From the NCBI GenBank assembly GCA_947561395.2, contig CANNZS020000236.1:918322-982321 (forward strand): DNA of 64,000 bases. The letters run 5' to 3'. The DNA comes from Buxus sempervirens (lineage: Eukaryota > Streptophyta > Magnoliopsida > Buxales > Buxaceae). Numbering within the stretch: the stretch's first letter is position 1; each line of letters starts with the position of its first letter. Below the pieces are notes generated by a model. That model saw nothing but the letters and a program-made list of their open reading frames with translations, did no database searches and was not told where the DNA came from. The translations under genes were made by a program, and so were the position numbers. Positions 57,389 through 64,000 of the stretch are shown piece by piece.

Positions 57389-59891
57389 GCACAAAAGGCA
57401 CTCGAATTGCCGATTAAATCGAAAAAAATCGATTGTAACCTATTTGGGCGAGAAGCACTAATTCAGTCTATTGGGCCTAGAGGAGCTTATGAATAAAGGT
57501 ACGAAGTGTCTTTCTTATCTGGCTATCGAGAATAAAAACGTATGATAAAACACTATCCCCTCCCCCCTCCGACTGAGGAATCCTGCACCCTCTAACCGCA
57601 AGGGTAAGAACGAGGGCCTCCTCCGCTCTGGTTCTCCTCCGGGGGCTCTATCGAAAATCTCCTTTCTTTAAAGTTCCACAAGGAAGTCGACAGACTCACT
57701 AACCTTAAAGGGAATCTCTAATGTAGCGTACCATAGGGCATATTTCGCTAAAGATAGAGTATGAGTTAAGGGATTTAGAGAGACCAAGTGGAATAAAGAA
57801 CTCCCCTCCCAAAGAGTTCTCGGCCGCAAGGATAGACTCAAAGCCCCAATCCGCTACTGATTGGATGGTTGGAGATATAAATTCTATTCTTTTTGGCATT
57901 AAGTAGTATGTCAATAGAAGGTTTCAGAGGCGCGGTTTTTCCTTTTGTTAAGGGGCGCCAAGCAGAGAACAGAACGGAGGGGATAAAGAAGAAGCAGAAC
58001 AAAGAGTTTTCGCCCGCGCCTGTAATCACGTCAAAGGAGAGAGCGATTGAGAGACTTGATTACGACCGTTAGAGATTCGCCTTTGCGCATTGATACTGAT
58101 ACAAAGAGCAGATATTTGAGATTTCGGAATCTAGTAAGCAAGACAAAAAGAGTCCATCCGACAAATACCCGGGATTCTGTAATTAATGAATAAAGGAAGA
58201 ATCATCTAATGACATTCCCTGGCTGATCCAGTACTTTACCGAGTGGAATACTGCCTTTTCCCTTTGCAAGACCATAAAAAGTATTCCCCCAATCTAAAGA
58301 GAAGCTCAGCCAAGCGCCAAAGAAAGTAGTATTCTCTTCCGGCATGATTGGAATTGATTTGATAAAGTGTAGATGCGGAAGAGTTAGATCCGCCAATAGC
58401 CCTTAGATCCTTGCGCAAGAATGAATATATTAGTAAGGCAAGGAACTTCTTGTCTCAGATGCGCGTTATCGTCCTCATGCGCGTAATCGACAAAAAGTAT
58501 GTTTTCAAGGGCAGTCTACTAATCGGTAAGCATTCCTTTAGGGCATTCATCCAATGTGGAATGTCTAGTGTCTACCGTACTTGATCAGTCAAGGTTGATT
58601 CCTCTGGCATTCGTTCTAGTCTTAAGGATAGAGCGCCAACTCCACCTTTAAATAAGAGGCAGTTTTAACTGTTATTATTACTTTACTTCTTTCTAGCTTC
58701 TTTTCGTATTGTGCTAACCATATAAATATGCCTGTTGTTCCGCGTGATTGGTAATGGCATAACTGGCAGTGAAGTACCCAAGAGAGAAGAAAAGTGGGCA
58801 GGAAAGAGACAAGACCGTATAACGCGCATCCACCCTTTCTATCCATTAATATGTCTATCAATTCCTATAAGAAGAATGTTCCTAACCTCTTCGACGTAAG
58901 ATCCATTCTAGCGCGCAAGGCATGCGAAGAAGGGACCTAGTTACTAGTTAATCATAACTAAATTAGCCCTCGTAAGGCCTCCCAATAGTTCCTTGTTCTA
59001 GTTACCGCTCCGTGGGTCCTTAGGAATGCCACAGCCAGAGAGACAGAAGCAAGACAAACTCATCTCAGATGCAGAGAATCGTCTGTTTGCGAGAATAGGC
59101 TGTGCACTAATCGTCTGTTTGAAAGGGGGTGAAAGCGGGAAGAGGGATGAGCGTCAACCATCCTTACCATCGAGATTCACTGGGGATTTAGTGAGACATG
59201 AGCCTCTTTCTAAGGTCTATCTTTGGCTCCACTCTCACTAATTAAATCAACTAGCTTGGGAAAGCTATACCTATTTCAACTTTCTACGATGGGAAAGAAT
59301 CCAAAGCATGGGTATTTCGACGAAAGAGTAAGCCGTTCTTAAGCCTAAATAGTTGCCTTTCGTCGTATAAACGTGTAGCTAGCAGGCATCAATAATGTTT
59401 GGAAAGGGGAGTTCCGCGGAGCTTCCTGAACCGGCCTTAGAGGTGCATTTAGAACTTGCTCAGCGCGACCTGGAGGGCAGTTCTTGGATTCGACCTCTGG
59501 CTGCAGCCCGGGACCTGTCTTACTCGCTTTACGCTGCTTAAGGAGAAGTAGAAGCCCTTTCTGAAGCTGATTTCAAGTCAGAAGCAGAGCCAGTGGCAGT
59601 CGAATCTGACGATAAATTAGACGAGGGACGGAGTTGCAGACGATGTTGAATCTGGGGATACGCTTTCTTACAGTCTCTTTCTTTCTATTGGGCTGTAAGC
59701 CTGACGAATCGAAGATTCGTCAGACTAGATGCGGTGCGGAAGTCTTGGTGGGATGTGGACTTGGTTACGTACTTTTTTCTCTTTTTCTAGAAGCCCCCCG
59801 CATGTGTGGACATTCTACATTGAAGTAGGATGGGCCAGCCATATATAGGTTGGGGGAATAGGTCTTTCGGATCTATGACTCCTACTGACAC

Positions 59892-60110
59892 ATGGGTTCA
59901 TGCGGGGGCAAAGATAAAGTGAAAGAGACATACTTCACTTCACTCTTTGTTCTTTCACTACAGAACATTAATTTCTTCTTTACATTCATTTATTCAGTCT
60001 TAAGTGTCTTAGTGTTTCGTACTGGAACTTCTCTTTCTTGGTTCCGGTACACATACGCAATGGTTGCGTATTATTGCAATGAAAATAAAATTGATTTAGA
60101 ACGAGATTAA
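59892..60110 (+). CDS. 72-codon membrane ORF, copy 3
   Basis: Identical to the ORF at 9076-9294. Confidence 0.35.
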   Translation: MGSCGGKDKVKETYFTSLFVLSLQNINFFFTFIYSVLSVLVFRTGTSLSWFRYTYAMVAYYCNENKIDLERD

Positions 60111-60116
60111 TTCCCA

Positions 60117-60377
60117 ATGAATCGAGTTTCTACCTTATTAAAAAGTCCGTTTTGGAGAAAGTTTAGAGCTTTTTTTATCAATCAACGTATTAGATATTTG
60201 GTTTCTGTTTTGGTTTTGTATTTGCTTTTTCGAATGGGCCCATTCGTTCTATTAAATTCGTTGAATTTGCTACTTATTGGGATTGGGATTCTAAAGCCTA
60301 TGATACTGGCAGTTCAACAACTCTCATTTTTTGAAGTGGGTTGTTTATGGGAGTGGACACTAGTTTATATTTTTTAA
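60117..60377 (+). CDS. 86-codon membrane ORF, copy 3
   Basis: Identical to the ORF at 9301-9561. Confidence 0.4.
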   Translation: MNRVSTLLKSPFWRKFRAFFINQRIRYLVSVLVLYLLFRMGPFVLLNSLNLLLIGIGILKPMILAVQQLSFFEVGCLWEWTLVYIF

Positions 60378-60408
60378 AATAGGAGCCGAAGCCACGCACC
60401 TTGATCCT

Positions 60409-60789
60409 TCACAAATGAAGCTTTTCAGGAAGTGTTTTTGACTCACAAAGAAAGATCGGACTGAAAATAAGGCTCTGCCACTTGCTTTTCATTTCAAGTC
60501 TTTCCAACATGGAGAAGTCTTCGACAAAATTCCAAATTCTAGGATCCGAGAGGTCAGGACGGATAAAATATCTATCCAAACGGTCCAGATCCACGGATAG
60601 TTTTTTCTTTTGTTTCCGTAAAAGACTGTGAATCTTTGCTTTGACAGACTGATGCTCATGGGCGGAAATGTCCGGCACTTTTCCTGCAATAGGCACAAGG
60701 GAAGGATCGGCTTCCGTTGGGGAAGCGTTCACTTCAAGAATGGAATCTTTCTCTTCCGGCGGCTTCTCAGGAGACTTTATCCGGTTCAA
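60409..60789 (-). CDS. Charged 126-codon ORF, copy 3
   Basis: Identical to the ORF at 9593-9973. Confidence 0.35.
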   Translation of the reverse strand: MNRIKSPEKPPEEKDSILEVNASPTEADPSLVPIAGKVPDISAHEHQSVKAKIHSLLRKQKKKLSVDLDRLDRYFIRPDLSDPRIWNFVEDFSMLERLEMKSKWQSLIFSPIFLCESKTLPEKLHL

Positions 60790-61115
60790 CTCTCCCTTGA
60801 GAGTCTAAAGAAGTCGCACAATGTCATCCTTAGAAAAGTGAGAGTCATCCTCTCACCAGTCAGCGACCCGTTTTAGCGGTCTTCGTTCCTCACTCTATCT
60901 AGCCGTTTGATCCGCCTGGGTTCTCTTCCTAAACCCTTCCTTGACCAAGGTGATTATGAGACCAATCAAAAACCGTTTTTCGTTAATAGATGGGGGCTCC
61001 CAATGCAAACTTAGATGTTTTTGCAAGGGAGGTTGGTTCGGGTGGGCTAGGATCGGGCTTTTGGATTGGGAAAGGATTTGCCGGGTAACGGGTAAGGAAG
61101 GTCGGGCTCGGGTGG

Positions 61116-62236
61116 AATAGGAGATGATGGTGTTGGCTCTGCCCGAGTTCTCGTTTGCCTACCTACCTCAGAAAGATGTGAAAGGGTGTGTGTTGGTTGA
61201 TTTTATCACCAATCATACGTTAGACCTCAGAGATAAGCTTCCGGACAAAGATGATAATGTTGTTTGCGTCTCCAAAGCCCCATGGTAACTTTACTTCGAC
61301 GGATCGGTGCAAGCTGATGGCTCCGGAGCAGGGGTCCCATAGTCTCTCCGTCCAAGTCCAGCGACGCTCGTACCGGCTGTGTTTTCCTTGCACAAATAAC
61401 GTGGCCGAATATGAGACTTTGCTCATAGCAAAGGAACTAGCTATCGCGCTCCGTATATGTAGTGCCGTCTTCAAAGGCGACTCACAGTTGGTGATAAAGC
61501 AAATGACTGTAGATTACAAGGCAACGGAGGCCAATCTCGCTGCATACAAGAAGAAAGAACTCAAGCAAGCTTCCTGGTTTAACGATGTGAACTTTTTTTA
61601 TGTACCGCGAGGGAAAAATGAAGAAGCCAATGCTATGGCACAGTTAGCTTCCAGTCTGAAGTTCCCAAATGACACCGATGAACAGACGTTCGTCGTGAAA
61701 TACCGTTATCTGCCCTCGGGCCGGGTACGGACTTTTGATGACATATAAATTATGGACGTCGAGATTCATTCAAGAAGATGATTGGCAAACGCCCATAATT
61801 CAATACCTATAGAACCTGTCCTGCTCCGAAATCTCTTCGACAGAAAGCATTGCGATACGTGTTGATTGACGACGATCTTCTCTATAAAAGAGGGCATAAC
61901 GGATTTTTGATGCGATGCGTTGGAGATGCCGAGGCACAGACGATCTTGGTGGCAGATCCACGACGGTGTGTGTGGATCACACCAAGCAGGCCGAAAGATG
62001 CGTTGGTTGATCCGGAGACATGGCCACTACTGGCCTACGGTCCTGTCAGATTGCATAGCACATGCTAAGAGCTGCGATGCCTGCCAGAGGTATGGACCAA
62101 TCCAGCACAAGCCGGCTTCCGAGTTATACCCGATTATCAAGCCTTGGCCATTTCGAGGTTGGGCCATGGATATCATCGGAAAGATCTATCCCAGATAAGA
62201 GGTCATGCTTTTATCCTAGTAGCTACGGCCCAGCCT
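61116..62236 (+). mobile_element. Tat-like gypsy fossil (RNase H/integrase), copy 3
   Basis: Identical repeat copy of 10300-11420. Confidence 0.85.
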
Positions 62237-62245
62237 TCGCCTTTC

Positions 62246-63246
62246 CATTGCAGCCAACAAGGGATGGCCTCTATATCAACTGGATGTCCAGAATGCCTTC
62301 TTGAATGGTGACCTTCAATAATAAGTATATATGACTCCTCCACCTGGATTCACGTGTAAGGGGGAGGAAGGCAAAGTGTGCAAACTCAGGAAAGCCGGTC
62401 TCAAACAGTCTCCCAGAGCGTGGTTTGAGAGATTTAGCGGGGCTATGGTAGAGATTGGGTTCAGGCGGTGCCATGCAGACTACTCCGTGTTCATCAAACG
62501 AAGAGCCGAAGGAACAACTGTTCTTCTAGTGTATGTGGAAGATATTGTCCTTACTGGGGATGATGGGAAATCCATCAAGGAATTAAAGGCATACCTGGGT
62601 CAAGTTTTTGCCATCAAAGATCTTTGAGAACTAAGAGACTTTTTGGGTATCGAAGTAGCTCGATCTAAACGTGGCATTTATATCTCCCAGAGGAAGTTCT
62701 TTTGATCTTCTTCGGGAAACAGGAAAACTTGGTGCGAAGCCTATAGAAAAGCCTATGGAGGTTCATCATCGTCTCAGCACTGAAGAAGGGGAACGGATCC
62801 TAGAGCGTATAAGAGGTTAGTTGGGAAGCTAATCTACCTCACTATTACGAGACCGGACCTTACCTACGCTGTTGGTGTAGTGAGCCAATTCATGCATACA
62901 CCGTCAGTTCCTCATTTAGAAGCAGTTCATCGGATTCTTTGGTATCTCAAGGCATCTCCTGGTAAAGGGATCCTATATGGTAACCATGGTCACTTGTAAC
63001 TATCTGCTTATTCCGATGCGGACTGGGCTGGCTCACATTGTGATAGGCGCTCCACTACTGGGTACTGTACTCTTGTTGGAGGTAACCTAGTCACGTTACA
63101 AAGCAAAAAAGAGCCTTTAGTACTTTAAGGTGTGGCGAGATCGAGTGCAGAGCCTAAAGAAGTAGGGGTATAGGGCTATGGCTCATACTACGTGTAAGTT
63201 GGTCTGGCTCAAGAGTTTCATGAAGGAGACTGCAGTTTCCAATATG
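62246..63246 (+). mobile_element. Ty1/copia fossil, copy 3
   Basis: Identical repeat copy of 11430-12430. Confidence 0.87.
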
Positions 63247-63255
63247 GATTCTCCG

Positions 63256-64000
63256 AGTATACTTTCTTAGGGAGGGTATAGCCAATGAAGACGCCTTAAG
63301 AATCAGCCTGTTCGTCAGTACGCTAAAAGAAAGCGCATTCGACTGGTATGTCATGCTACCAGAAGGCTCCATCAACTCATGGGCCGACATGGAGCGAAAA
63401 TTCTTTTTCCACTTCTTCGATGAAGATGACTCTGTCTCCACAGCCCAGTTGTGTTCAACAAAACAAGGACCAAGCGAGTCGGCACGAGACTTCATCAAAA
63501 GGGGGAAATAGCTTGTGGCTACATTATCCGTCAGGCTCGGAAAAGTCTTCCGGATTTGTGGACATGTGTCGCACGAACCTCTCCACCAAACTCCGGTCTA
63601 AGATTGTCTCGGAGTCCAGCTGAAGACCATGGCTGAACTCATGGACACCGCCGCTCAAGCCGAAGCTGTCATCAAGGATCGAGAACGAGAGAAGAGCTTC
63701 ACTAAGCTAAGAGAGGCGAATCCTCGAAGTCCGCATAAAAGAAGAAGGACACCCACTCGATCCGGGTACCCCGTCAAGGGGATACCTCGAGTCAAGAACC
63801 CGAAAAGATCAATGGAAAAGGAGAGAAGGCAAAAGAGGAGGCCAACCATGCAAGAGCTACTCTTACAAGAATACGACTTCGATGTCGACGCAACCGAGAG
63901 TATATACTCAACATGCTCCTTCCAAACAAAAGAATCAAGCTACCGCCAAGCAAAAGACCGGACGATGAGAAGTGCACAGACCAAGCAAATTTCTGTCGAT
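63256..64000 (+). mobile_element. Tat-like gypsy gag fossil, copy 3 (window edge)
   Basis: Start of the third copy of 12440-14500, cut by the end of the window inside the gag region. Confidence 0.75.

Larger units (their letters stand above)
52578..64000 (+). repeat. 25,408-bp tandem repeat unit, copy 3 (cut by window end)
   Basis: Third copy, offset +50,816 from copy 1. Only the first 11,423 bases are in the window, so it ends inside the Tat-like gag fossil and does not reach atp4 or nad4L. Whether it is complete, or followed by more copies, cannot be seen here. Confidence 0.96.

Overview
This window looks like part of an angiosperm (probably eudicot) mitochondrial genome. Two standard mitochondrial genes are readable: nad4L (whose start must be created by RNA editing, ACG to AUG) and atp4 (ymf39/orf25). 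Around them lies what is usual for flowering-plant mitochondria: long gene-poor spacer, a truncated plastid-type trnN, fragments of nuclear Ty3/gypsy and Ty1/copia retrotransposons, a fragment of mitovirus polymerase, and unidentified ORFs with membrane segments.

The main structural fact is a 25,408-bp direct tandem repeat. After a 1,761-bp unique left flank, the unit occupies 1762-27169, repeats at 27170-52577, and starts a third time at 52578, running to the window end (11,423 bp). Every start, end and translation I compared is identical between copies at offsets of +25,408 and +50,816. This is either a real head-to-tail array, a concatemer of a 25.4-kb subgenomic circle, or a circle unrolled by an assembler. 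The sequence alone cannot decide.

Layout of one unit (first-copy coordinates): 1762-8880 spacer with degenerate short repeats, an 84-codon ORF with a signal-like N-terminus, a lysine-rich mini-ORF and the trnN-GUU remnant; 8885-9973 a perfect hairpin, two adjacent T-rich membrane-type ORFs (72 and 86 codons) and a charged 126-codon ORF on the minus strand; 10300-16885 a mosaic of retrotransposon fossils (Tat-like gypsy RNase H/integrase, copia RT/RNase H, Tat-like gypsy gag/protease, then a reverse-oriented chromovirus-like gypsy RT/RNase H/integrase); 16893-18898 a minus-strand group in the order orf257, nad4L, atp4; 18900-25690 gene-poor spacer with several repeat families and one match to the dicot mitochondrial promoter nonanucleotide; 25690-26450 a mitovirus RdRp fossil; 26470-27169 a second chromovirus-like gypsy fragment, which the repeat junction cuts.

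Functionally, nad4L (complex I) and atp4 (ATP synthase peripheral stalk) are commonly co-transcribed in angiosperms. Here an unknown membrane-anchored ORF (orf257) sits just upstream of them on the same strand, and a retrotransposon fragment begins within about ten bases of the atp4 stop. Copies 1 and 2 carry both genes. Copy 3 ends before reaching them.
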